Assembly (NCBI GenBank): GCA_013397455.1
Contig: VYZB01000340.1
Coordinates: 556,685 to 620,684, forward strand
Source: Crotophaga sulcirostris
Lineage: Eukaryota; Chordata; Aves; Cuculiformes; Crotophagidae
Direction: 5' to 3'
DNA length: 64,000 bases
The stretch's first letter is position 1; every line of letters starts with the position of its first letter. Shown in pieces: positions 12,431-23,358 of this stretch. Both the position numbers and the translations under genes were made by a program. Under the pieces are notes generated by a model, which saw nothing but the letters and a program-made list of their open reading frames with translations, was not told the DNA's origin and did no database searches.

Positions 12431-12765
12431 TATTGTGAAGTAAAAGGCCAGCACACATCTTGGAAGTAGGTGACTGTGAATCTCACGCAGGTTTTCCTTC
12501 TTCTCTCAAGTTTTGTGGGCTTTCTAGAGTGGCCATGGGTGACCCGTGAGAACCTATGTCATGTCTAGGAAAGGAAGCACTGATCTGGCAGCCTCCAGAA
12601 GCAGTGGCAACTACAGATCCTGCACTAGGGCAGAAGTCTACGTGCATGTTTGTATGAAAGAGTGAGCTAAAAGGAATTTGAGAAAAATAAGCTACTTAGC
12701 AAGTCAAACATGCTTACAAGATGTATGTACAGTAATGTGATAAAGTGCCGCATGTGACTATAATT
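12431..12765. other. Unique spacer between opposed CR1 copies
   Basis: About 335 bases with no recognisable gene or repeat, lying between the minus-strand copy ending near 12,430 and the plus-strand copy starting near 12,766. Confidence 0.55.
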
Positions 12766-13087
12766 GCCTACAAGAAAGCTGGGGAGGGGCTCCTTATCAG
12801 TGAGTGGAGGAACACGATGAGGGGTAACAGTTTTGAGCTGAGAGAGGGGAGATTTAGATTAGATATTAGAAAGAAATTTTTTACTGTGGGGGTGGTGAGA
12901 CACTGCAACAGGTTTTCCAGTGAATTCGTGGATGCCCCATCCCTGGAGGTGTTCAAGGCCAAGTTGAATGAGGCTTTGAACAACTTGATCTCGTGGAAGG
13001 TCTCCTTGGTCATGGCAGGGGAGTTGGAACTGGATGATCTTTAAGGTCCATTCCAATGCAAACCGTTCTATGATTCTATGATTCTAT
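12766..13087 (+). mobile_element. CR1 LINE 3' fragment with ATTCTATG tail
   Basis: A 5'-truncated CR1 copy of about 320 bases. It starts in the CCTACAAGAAAGCTGGGGAG segment of ORF2. The C-terminal codons (to a stop at 13,042-13,044) include [12 protein letters not shown] and LEVFKAKLNEAL. The 3' UTR ends in GATTCTATGATTCTAT, the classical CR1 octamer tail. The fragment at 29,847-30,145 covers the same part and closely related wording, so the two belong to one subfamily. Confidence 0.95.
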
Positions 13088-14539
13088 TTGCAACAAAGCA
13101 GTTCCTTGAAAAGCTGTTGGGAGATCTGCTGAGATAGATCTCTGGGAATTTGACTGGATTACCGTGTGCCTAACATCTGCCAGTTAAACCCAGTTTGTTT
13201 TCCTTTTTATCCCTTTTATTTTTCCTATAATTTTAAAGCTTTACTTTAAAATTATACCAGAATAAGTGATTTTTTTAATTTTAATTTGTTATGCTAGAGG
13301 ACACTCAAGCTGAGGTGTTCATCACCCTGGGCTTACTGGAGCATGTAAAGTCGCACAGGAAGGGAAGGGGATGCATGGTGCTGCTGCAGGGGCAGTACGT
13401 GTCTGACTCTTAGCCGTCTCATCCCTAACTATTAACGTTGGCTAAACAGCAATAGCAGTCTTTGTGAAAAATAAAAATATCTCTAGTCTCGAAAGTATTT
13501 TCCTTCCTGAATTTCAAAAAATTAATGCAAGCTATTGTGCTGCTTGGGGTCTTCTTAGAGTCATTAGACACCTAGCGTTTCCAAACACTGGTTATGCTGG
13601 CCTCCTGTCTGTAGAAACTGGTTTATTAAAAACTTTAAGACTTTCAGAATTTAAAGGGTGCACGTTGACCCCCAAGGGAAAATTTAGAAAGGCCATCTCA
13701 GAGTATGATTTTTATTGGCTTTTGCTCAGAAATAGCAAAGGAGCAGCCATTAAACGTTAAGGTATAATTTTACAGATGCTGATAGCATTGTAGAGGATGT
13801 TAATTATAGATTTAAAGGACAGGTTAAAATAAGGTCTTGGGTGCTCTACATTCTAGTCACTGCTAGTAGGACTAAAGATGGTTGCACCAAAACAGGTGAC
13901 TTCAATGCATAGATCTGTGAAGAGGGGTGAGCTTCTGCCTGGAGGAAAGGCCCAGTGATGGTGTGAGGCTTCCGTAGCATTTCTCGCTCACTGCCAGCAG
14001 CATCTCAGTGTGGTGGATGTGGTGAATCAGAAGCTTGGGATCATTTCTCTCCCCATCCCTTGGGTTTTCTACTCAGACTTCTGGGGTTTTGTGTTGTCTG
14101 ATGGAACTGTGTCTGAGGATGGATATGCTGTGCTTTGAAATTTGGTCCTGAGTGATTTATGAAAAGCTAGACCTCTTAGCCCCGGGCCCGCGTATGCAGA
14201 ATCAGGAGCAGCCATGTCATTGACTGTTAACATGTCTTTCTAAGTTGAACATGCTTAATTATGTTCTTATGTTCTTTTACTCAACTTTTTAATATTGTAG
14301 TCTATGGGAAAGGGTGGAAATAACTTTACAATAGGTACGAAACAGCTAATCTTGTAAGATTCTTCTCTGTGTGCAGATCCTAATGAGCAGGGTTCACATT
14401 TGCATTGCATGATAGCTAATTTGGGTGCAGTATGAGAGCACAAATCCTGATCCGTTGTGCACTAAAGCAGTCATTGGCTCTTCTTCATATGATATTAAAA
14501 TAGATATGTACATTAACATCTCTTTCTTTCTTGCAACAG

Positions 14540-14594
14540 GTCCTGCCTGGCATACTGCAGAAGCATTGCTGTATTTTACCTGACAGGAACACAG
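14540..14594 (+). other. Candidate small coding exon (55 bp)
   Basis: A very good 3' splice site (pyrimidine tract at about 14,518-14,532, then GCAACAG) precedes a 55-bp segment that ends in ACAG followed by GTAAAC, a fair 5' splice site. In phase 0 the segment is open and reads VLPGILQKHCCILPDRNT plus one leftover base, so it would leave phase 1. I do not recognise the protein. Fifty-five bases open in one frame is weak evidence alone; the support is the paired splice sites. No phase-compatible neighbour is obvious in the window. It may be a real exon of a large gene for which this window is mostly intron, or chance. Confidence 0.3.
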
Positions 14595-14883
14595 GTAAAC
14601 TTTATTCTTAAGGAGTTAATATTTTAATATGATTTGAAGAAATGCAAATACAGACTGGATAATATAGAGAAGTCGTCTTTGCTACTTACTGTCATTGAAG
14701 TTCTCTTCTAGGTAGTGACAACTTGCATGTTTTGTTTAAATTACTAGCTTTCATGTGAAGACCTTGTGTATTCTGATAACTTTCTGGAGATGTTGCTGTT
14801 GTAGAGACTTCTATAAGGTGTTGCTTATAAAGGTATTTGTGTGAACTTCTGAAGCGTCTCTATCGTTAATTATAAAATTGCAG

Positions 14884-14954
14884 TTTTGTCAAGAAAATGG
14901 GTTTTATACTGGAGTCTGCCGTGTGGTCCTGTTGATTCGTAAAGGTGCTAAACA
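14884..14954 (+). other. Weak candidate exon (71 bp)
   Basis: A CAG with little pyrimidine tract in front (14,881-14,883) precedes 71 bases that are open only in phase 0. They are followed by a consensus GTAAGT donor at 14,955-14,960. The reading starts FCQENGFYTGVCRVV and leaves phase 2. The phase does not fit the segment at 14,540-14,594, which exits in phase 1, so the two cannot be consecutive coding exons in these frames. The weak acceptor makes chance more likely. Confidence 0.15.
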
Positions 14955-17900
14955 GTAAGTCTTATGCGTAGCTCTGGCTGCAGAGAAATGCCTGCTTTAT
15001 GCTTATTTTTCAAAGACTGGAGGAGTAGACTAAAGGAGCAGACAGAAGGAGTATCACGCATGATGCCTTGCTATTGCGCAGAAGGAGACTTTAAGTAATA
15101 CATTTGTGACCAGAACAAATGAGCACAATAACATGGATGAGAAGAAAATGATGATTTAACTTGACATTCTTTTATTACAGGAAAAACAATTTCTTTTAAA
15201 ATAAATTTTAAAATCCTTTTTGTGATTTTATAAATTGGATGAAGGTGACTGCATATGTAATTGTGAGTTCGATTTAACAGACTAATTTCGGAGAAGTGGA
15301 AGGAAAAAGATAGCTTATTTTTGATTTCTGATTAATAGAACATATGTGAATGCTTGCAGCTCATCCACCCTCCTCCAGTAGCTACAATTAAAATAAGCTG
15401 GTTTGTTCTTTGGCTTCCTATTACTTATATTTCAGGCACAGTTTGCACTAAGGGTAATTGCATAGAGAACATGACAACTGTGTTGAACTGTAGTGTGACT
15501 TGTGGTTACCTGCAAATGCTCAAATGAAGGTTAATATCTCATTTCCATTTTCATCTGTGAACATGGGAATAGAGTTAATAACACACCTCTTCTAGCAAGA
15601 ATTTGAAAGTTTATAATTAGCGAACATGTTGCCGACAGACTTTGGCCTTTATAATTATTTCAGGTTTTCCTGAAAACTGGACTAAGGAACACTGTATAAT
15701 GACTACAGCCCAGTCTGTGTTCTGTGCTAATATCCTATGCTGATTATCCTTTTTAAAATTTTATTTGTAATATAAGAATTCAGTCCAGATTCCTTTGATG
15801 ACCGAACTGTTCATGACTTGTACAGAAGTTTTTCAAGTAGATATAAAAGTCAGTGTTACCTGAAGTGATGGCTTTGAGCTGATCAGTAAGACTCTGACCA
15901 TTTATCTAAAGAGGACGAAATGCGCCTTTGTAATCAATATCAAGAAAACAATTTATATAAAATATCTGTCACCATCAAAATGCTTTCATTTAGACATAAG
16001 AGAAAGGAGGATCCTGCTACCTTAAAATGTGGCTTTGAAAATTTTGAACTAAGCTCTTTGAAGAGGAATCCTATCCAGTTTTAGTATGTAACAACTACTG
16101 TACAACTCAAGCACTCTTAGGTATGAAAATAACTGTAACTTCTATTGCTTCTGTGTGACTGCTGCCGCAAGTATTTTTATGCCTATAGTTGGGAGTTGCC
16201 AGCGGGTGCAAAGTAAATGATATCTGTGTTTCATTTTCCCCATTTCCTCCATTCATGTTGTTTAAATACTTGGCAGAGAGGAGGAGAAAAAAAGTTCAGA
16301 CAGGACACAGGGGCTTTTTCAGCTCCTCTCTGGAGGAAAAGAACAACTGAATTTTTTATTTCAATTCATTGAGTCTATGGGAGATAGGTGAGCCATTTTC
16401 TTGTTTGGTTGTATCTGAATTAGCTAGTCCAAACTAAGAAGAAGACATTCATTAAATCTCTGTAAATGTGCAATATGCTATTTGCATCCAAATGTATAGA
16501 TCGTATATAATCTTGCCCAGCTCCATTCTCATTAAGCCCAGAGAAATGACCAGATTATGAGCTTTAGGTCTATGTTCAGCTGTTGACATTTGGAGGAATT
16601 TAGTGATATGGAGATATAGATGTTGTTCCTAATAAAAAGGAGAGAGGGATAAAGAAAGTTTGACTGGGAGGGAGGGATGGAAGGAAAAAGAAGGGAAGAA
16701 GCATAAAATGAGACCTCCAATACCATAAAGGAAGAACACAGATACTATAAAGAGTAGAGATGGGTAAAAGAGAGACAGACAGTAGTAGTTTCCCAGGTTG
16801 TTTATATCCATTCAGCAGTTCAGGAGTGGCCAGCGTGGGGGTCTTGAGCTCCTTGTTCAAGAGTGCCCCCACGACAGCCTCTTCAGTGCTGTTAGCACAG
16901 GAGCTGCAACCCAGATAAAGGAACAAGTCCTTGGGAATGATGGAGCCAGTGCTGCCAGGTTGTGCTTTCATCTGGCTGCCTTTCAGACCAAGCCTAACCT
17001 CATTTCTTGGGGAATATATGCAATTAGCCTTAAAGGTGGTGTGGCCCTGGATTGCCTGTACCCTAGAAAATTACATGTCCCGTAGTCCCTTCCTACGCTG
17101 TGTAAGGTTTGGAGTGGCAACACTTACTCTGTGAGTATTGATATTTTATATTTGTAAGCTGGAGAAGAGAGCTATGCATGGAAAGAAAGGTACACAGGAG
17201 CCCTGATAACCTTCCCTTTATGACACTGTGATAGTACTTCTGCTATGAACTTTTATTCTCAGTGCATTAACTTGGTTATAAAAACATTTCCTACAGAGCC
17301 TATCAAAAGGGAGCATAACAAAAGTAATTTGGCCATTCTACAGCAATGCAGTTTGGAAGAAGACGTGTATTTATCAAGATTAGACGTTTCAAAAGCTAAA
17401 GAACAATTAGTTTTTCAAACACAGAAAACGTTTACAAAATCTTAATCTCTAAATAAAACACTGATTGCTTGCATTAAGCTTTTCTAATAGACATTGATGT
17501 TTCATTTCTTAAGTGTTAATTTATTTTTGGCTTTCCATTAATCATAAAAATATTTTGATTACTAAATTAGAAGTGTATCAGTGATGCACTGGCATAATGT
17601 ATATTCATTATCCTGTTAGCTGATATCCAGAACTTGTATTTTTCACATACCCTGTGCCTCAGGAAGCAAAAGTTCCCAGACCAGACACCTTTATTTGGCA
17701 CTTTCTTCTTATATGCCACAAGCATACTATAAGAGCTTTATTGATGTACCTTTTCAGTTTCTTTTCATCTTCCATAACTTAACCATCCAGCAACAACTGG
17801 GATACATCAGCAGTTATAAAGTCAATTGGAAGAAAAGCAGTTACATGCTCTGTACAGGTGTTACTAGGAAGATCATAAGAGGAAACAGTGTGAAGGTACT

Positions 17901-17975
17901 AATGACCTGGTGGGGAGCAGCTTGATTATTTTCTTGAATCATAACCCTCTCTTTCTCCAGCTCCAGCTGGTAGAA

Positions 17976-17997
17976 ATACACACATACATACACACAC
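17976..17997 (+). repeat. AC/AT-rich alternating simple repeat
   Basis: Twenty-two bases of strictly alternating purine and pyrimidine, made of ACACAT/ACAT units, seen directly. Simple-sequence DNA. Confidence 0.8.
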
Positions 17998-20900
17998 CCC
18001 CTCTTTTGATGGATATCCACCTCCCTCTGTGTTTACTTGCAGCCAGCTCTAATTCCCTTTATAAATATTATTTCCCAGCAATGATCCATCCCCTGCCAAC
18101 GGGAACTCTTCAGCCAAGTCAGAAGTCCCCCCTTATTACTGCATGGTCATTTCTGTAAGCCTTGGACAGATGCTAAGGCTGTCTTTCCCTCCTCCCTTCT
18201 GCCTTTAGCCTGGGTCTTAGCTATGGTAATGGTTTAGAGCACTGTTCACACACTATGTGCAGTACATTCAGTTTCTGCCCTTTTCTGCATCCCTGGTAAT
18301 GAAGATAGCAGCAAAATGCAACATGTTTTGCCCTTCCTTAAAGAAAAAAAAAAGGGGGATAGGAATGCAGCTTTGAAACAGAGAAGTCAATATTCCCTGA
18401 TATGGATTGCTTTTTATTTCAATTTATGTATTTTTTAAAATTTATTTTGATTTCCAGTCTTTCGTGAAATAGAGCTCTTGAGCCAGTATGTGTGGGTTTA
18501 GCTATGGGTACTTTCATACAAATAAAGAGGAAATACATCTGAAAGCTTATGCTTTTGTGTATACTGCATTTAAGTAATTTTAGACCAGATAAGTGAATTA
18601 TTTGGTGTTTGATTTTTGTTTATACCAGAGCTCTCTGTTTCGTGATCCAGCCTAGTAAAAGATCCTCAAGGTGAATGCAAATATACTTGGTGCAGTGAAA
18701 CAAGGTGCAGTTATCAATGGGACTCAGTAGCCGAAGGCGCTCTCTGCAATTTTTACCATTGCTGCAGCTGTTAAATGGACATTCTGGCACTTCAGAGATG
18801 CTGATGGCTGTGTGCTTTGTCTGCTGCTGTTGTGCTCTTGATACACAATTATTAGTTTCCTGTCATCTAAGGAAATTGCACAAACAGCTTCTGTACTGTC
18901 CTTTTCTGTCATAGCTGTGAGTTTAATATGTTGTGGACTGCAAATTTGGGCTTATTTTTTTCACTGAAGATCCCAAAGGAAGAAACAAATCAATAGGCAC
19001 TAACAGCTTCTTGGGTTGATTTGTTCTCTGGTGCTTTAAGCATGCATTACCTCTCTGATAGTGAAGGAGAACATAGGTGCAATAAAGAGCATCCACACCT
19101 ATCTGGCTGACTTGATTCTGATAAATAGCTCTTTTAAACTTTAAATAACACTCTAAAAAAAACCAACCCAAAGAAAAAAGATTCATGGTATCTCAAGTTT
19201 CTTTGTCATCCATTTTCAGATCAGCTCTTGTGTGCTGATATTGAACTTACATAAGATGTTAAATCCTTCGTTATAATCATTCTCCTTTGTCCACTGCACT
19301 GACTAAAATTACATTGAAAAAAGTGTGACCAGTGTTCTGCTCTGCAAAGAATGAATAATATCTGCTTGAGAGAGTGGTAATTGCTTTAGATACAAAAGCA
19401 GGAGTTTAATAATAACCAATCTCTTCATTGGGTAAACTATACCCCAAGACAGTAATGTTTCATCCATTGCTTGTTTGCTTTTCTTCCTGTTGGTTTAAGA
19501 GCAAATATTGAACAGGAGAAAAATCTAAGATGGTGTTAAAAAGAATTCCTGCTTTAAACTTTAAACTAAATTGGATAAAGAAGTTAGCATTGCTTTTCTT
19601 TGTTTCTTAACTATATCTACAAGTGTGTTGCTCTAGTAGCTTTTGAAATAAAAGGAGTGTGTTTCTCAAAACCAATGTTTTTTATAACTAACAAATATGC
19701 TACTAACTGCTAGTTAATTTTTTTCTGTACATGTATTTATTCAAATGTAATGGATGTTTGTGAGAAGAGCCATCCAAGTGACTGGGCTCATAATGCATAT
19801 GTATGAACTGTACAGCAGCCAGTTTGATTTCACAGAAGAATTACAGGACAATGTTCAGAAGCCAAAGTCCTGTTACAAAATTAACCTACCATATTCACTA
19901 GCATATCATCGTCCATCTGAACATTTGAAGTACCTAATTAATTGTGATGAATTTTTGTCTTGTGCTGTTGAGATAAAGAAATTTTAAAATCCAAGGAAGT
20001 CAGATTATCAGCTGGTGCAATGCAAAAAGATTCACTAGGGTTATGCATCATCCTCTTTAGAAGTTCTTTGCCTAAACTAAGATTGTCCCTTTTACTTTCA
20101 AGACGTAGCTATAGATTTTTGACAGTTCCTGCAGTCTTCACCTGCTGTCTGCTTGCTGAGTTCAACATGAGCGTTCTGATTCAGATGTTCAGCTGCAGGC
20201 TGCCTGCTGGTACTTTCCAGCCCTGTTTCCATGGAAATGGGAATTAGAGGGGTGAAAATAAAGCAAGAGTGAGTATTTTCTTAATCTTCTACTTAATCCA
20301 GAATTTCTTATACCCTGGTATCAAGGTTATTTTGCTTTTAGTTGGCTAGGCATATGATGCCAACTTTTGTAAAATAAAAAATAAATAAAACCTGTCATTA
20401 GAGCTGTTGTGAGCAATACACATTACCTTAACTCTGTAGAGGTGTCCAGGATCACCAGTAACGGATGAAGCAGGGAGGACTGAACTGGACTGTGCAAGGA
20501 TAAACTGATGGAAGGGTGTGAGGCAATACTCACTAAATGAGGTGATAAGCTGTGACAGAACTGCTTGTCAGACTTAGCTTGCATAGTGAAAAGTGTTGAC
20601 AGTAATTAATTGAATTGTGCCACATGAACCTTGGGGAGGAACACATCCAGTTCAGGGAAGATCTAATTTAAATGCTCCAAACTGGAAGTGAAACAAGGGA
20701 CATCATCTAAAAAGACATCACCATGCTTTCAGAACATAATTTAGGTCTCTCATGTTTCCCTAGAGATTCCTGCTTTTTTTCCCTCCACATTACTGATACT
20801 ACTATGTCAGGAAAGTCAGGACTTTGGAGCAGTTGCCGTATAGATGGGTGTATGCTGAGGTAAACTTTCTATTTATTGCAAGCAGCATATTCTTATATAC

Positions 20901-22091
20901 ACTCTTCTGTCCTTTCCCCAGAGGCTGAATCCCAGACACGACTTTCTACTAGCGTGTCCTTGGGAAGATGAAGTCCAGGTTCTCTTGGCCAGACCACTAT
21001 TCCTCTTATTTTATCTGGAAGTGACCAGTCAAATTAGATTAGAATTGAGAATGAGGAGGGAGCAGGCCTACGCCATGCCCTGAGGAGGATCAGCTATACC
21101 CACCCCATTCTGACAGGTGTTTGTGTGGCCTTTCCAGGCCTTTTATTCAGCTTTCCCAGCCTCACCACGGAAAATCTTTCCTGATACGTAATCTGAGCCT
21201 TCCTTGCTGCAACTTAAGCACATTAACTTGTATGGACAGTGAGTCCCTCCTGTTTCTCCTTCTTCACTCCCTCTAGACTTTGTCATCTAGGTTAGCAAAT
21301 TTCAGTTCTCCCCTCTTTCCTGTGTGTTGCAGCAGCATGCATCAAAACCTGATATGTTTTGAAAGTAATTCATTGAAATATGAGCCTTTCTTCACCCCTA
21401 GGTTTGTTTAGAAGAGAATGCATGTGTAGCAGTTCTGTAACATGACACGTGACAGTTCCCTAAACGTGCATCATCTTTGACTAGTTTATATCTAGTGTGC
21501 TGTTTCTACACTAAAGAAACTCTCATATACTGTAGGCTGTGACCTTTCTTCCAGAAGACTTAGTTGTTTTGGGTGAATATGTTAACACTTGCTATAGACT
21601 TGAAAAAGGACTTGATTTGTTTACTTGTTTTTCTTTAGTACTACTTCAGTTCTGGAACGGTGATCTGATAGTAGGAATTAATGCAATTAAAATAGGTAAA
21701 ACCCAAGAGGCTTGAGTGAAGTTACCAAAATCTTCTATTTTAATATTCCTGAGTGGGTAGGTTTTCCCTTCTTGATTTCCTCATTCTGTTCCACTCACCA
21801 CAGCCCACAAGGTGAACGTAAGCATATTACCCAAACTTTGGTTTTCGTCAATGTTTTTCTCTAGATTTTCTCACATCTACAGAAGATTAGCAGCAAAAGA
21901 AGAATAGCCATAAGGCACTGTAGAATTGGTCCCACTTCTCCCAGGGATTCAGAATCTGAATAAGGCACAAGTGGCACTAAAAAGCGGATAGCTTGCAGTG
22001 ATCTTAAGAGGAGACCTTCAGGCTATGGAAGAAATTATCTTCTAAGGTTAGTTTGGATCCTTTGGGTCATTTTAGGCTTCTTAGTACTGCT

Positions 22092-22137
22092 AGTCTAAAT
22101 GTAGTCTAACATATATTTATATATAATAGTTTAGACT
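22092..22137. repeat. Short inverted repeat around an AT-rich loop
   Basis: AGTCTAAA at 22,092-22,099 is the exact reverse complement of TTTAGACT at 22,130-22,137. The 30-base spacer is almost all A and T. The motif CTAGTCTA occurs again just downstream (22,141-22,148). A stem of 8 is short; I see no element ends or coding frame with it. Confidence 0.6.
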
Positions 22138-22653
22138 TTTCTAGTCTAGCTAGGATAAGGAACCATACACTTTCAGTCTCAAACAAGCCAGAAAATTGCC
22201 TTGTCTTATTGGATTTGTATCTACCTAGGACTGTCCAGCTCAATCCACTAAAATCTGGTCTCTATGTGGTGCAAAAATATAGACAGTTTGGGGTAGACTC
22301 AGGCTTCAAAGAGGTCAGATGTATTATCTCAAGATCAACAAGTCCTCAGACTTCAGTATCAAGACTTCCAGGTATACAGCTAATTAACACAGATTAGTCT
22401 ACTTAAAATAATTGGTCAAACCAGAGGACTCTGGATATGTTAGCATAAAACTATTTTAAGACTCCAGCTGGTGCAGATCTCTGTACCATTCTGGTTAAGG
22501 AGTAAAAAGCATTGCCACAGTACAGCATGCTGATGCTTCAGACTTTGCAGTGTCCTAGCTGGGTGCTAGCATTGTACAAAGTTGTTTTTGGAGTTCTAGG
22601 TTCTCCACTACAACTAGCTCCTCCCAAGAGATATTTTTTTCCCTCTCATTACT

Positions 22654-23358
22654 GTCAGTGGTTCTGTTTAATATCTTTATCAATGATTTGGATGAGGTGA
22701 TTGTGTGCACCCTCGATAAGCTTGCAAGTGGCACCAAGTTGTGTGGGAATGGTGGTTTGCTTGAGGGATGGAAGGCTCTACAGAGGGATTTGGACAGACT
22801 GGATCAATGGGTAAAGGCCAACTGTATGGGGTTCAACAAGGCTAAGTTCTTGGTCCTGCACTTGGGTCACAGCAACCCCATGCAATGCTACAGGCTTGGG
22901 GACGAATGGCTGGGGAGCTGCCTGGCTGAAAAGGACCTGGAGGTGTTGGTCAGTGACTGAATGAACATGAGCCAGCAGTGTGCTCAGGTGGTCAAGAAGG
23001 CCAGTAGCATCACAGCTTGTATCAGAAGTAGTACAGCCAGTAGGATTAGAGGAGTGATTGTCCCTCGGTACTTGGCACTGGTGAGGTCGCACCTCGAGTG
23101 CTGTGTTCAGTTCTGGGCCCTTCACTACAAGAAGGACACTGAGGTGCTGGTGCGCGTCCAGAGAAGGGCAACGAGGCTGGTGAAGAGTCTAGAGATCAAG
23201 TCTTACGAGGAGCGGCTGAGGGAACTGGGGTTGTTTAGTCTGGAGAAAAGGAGGCTGTGGGGAGACAGTTTAGAGGCAGACTTTATAGTGTTAGGTTTGT
23301 GATTGGACTCGATAATCTCAAAGGTCTATTCCAACATAAACGATTCTGTGATTCTGTT
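22654..23358 (+). mobile_element. CR1 LINE copy with internal deletion
   Basis: A plus-strand CR1 copy beginning in the RT core, with [10 protein letters not shown] at 22,668-22,697, and ending in GATTCTGTGATTCTGT at about 23,358. The triplets where other copies encode FADD read LASG (22,721-22,732), so the catalytic aspartates are gone. At about 23,266, just after the FSLEKRRL region, the sequence jumps straight to the last 90 bases of the element. Some 270-300 bases present in the copies at 7.2, 38.1 and 57.1 kb (the C-terminal tail) are missing. Two long frames remain (22,658-22,960 and 22,961-23,302), separated by a stop. Confidence 0.94.

Larger units (their letters stand above)
13088..22653. 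other. Long non-coding stretch with a few candidate exons
   Basis: About 9.6 kb without a recognisable gene or CR1 copy. Separately listed within it are splice-flanked open segments at 14,540-14,594 and 14,884-14,954, an alternating AC/AT tract at 17,976-17,997, and an inverted repeat at 22,092-22,137. A purine-rich tract at about 16,635-16,705 explains an otherwise long chance frame on the minus strand. The rest is AT-rich and featureless to my eye. Confidence 0.55.

Noticed and set aside
16600..16971. 123-codon minus-strand frame with a hydrophobic, membrane-like stretch
   Set aside because: The hydrophobic run comes from a purine-rich plus-strand tract (pyrimidine-rich on the coding side). 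Two other overlapping frames give similar low-complexity peptides, and there are no homology words or splice context.
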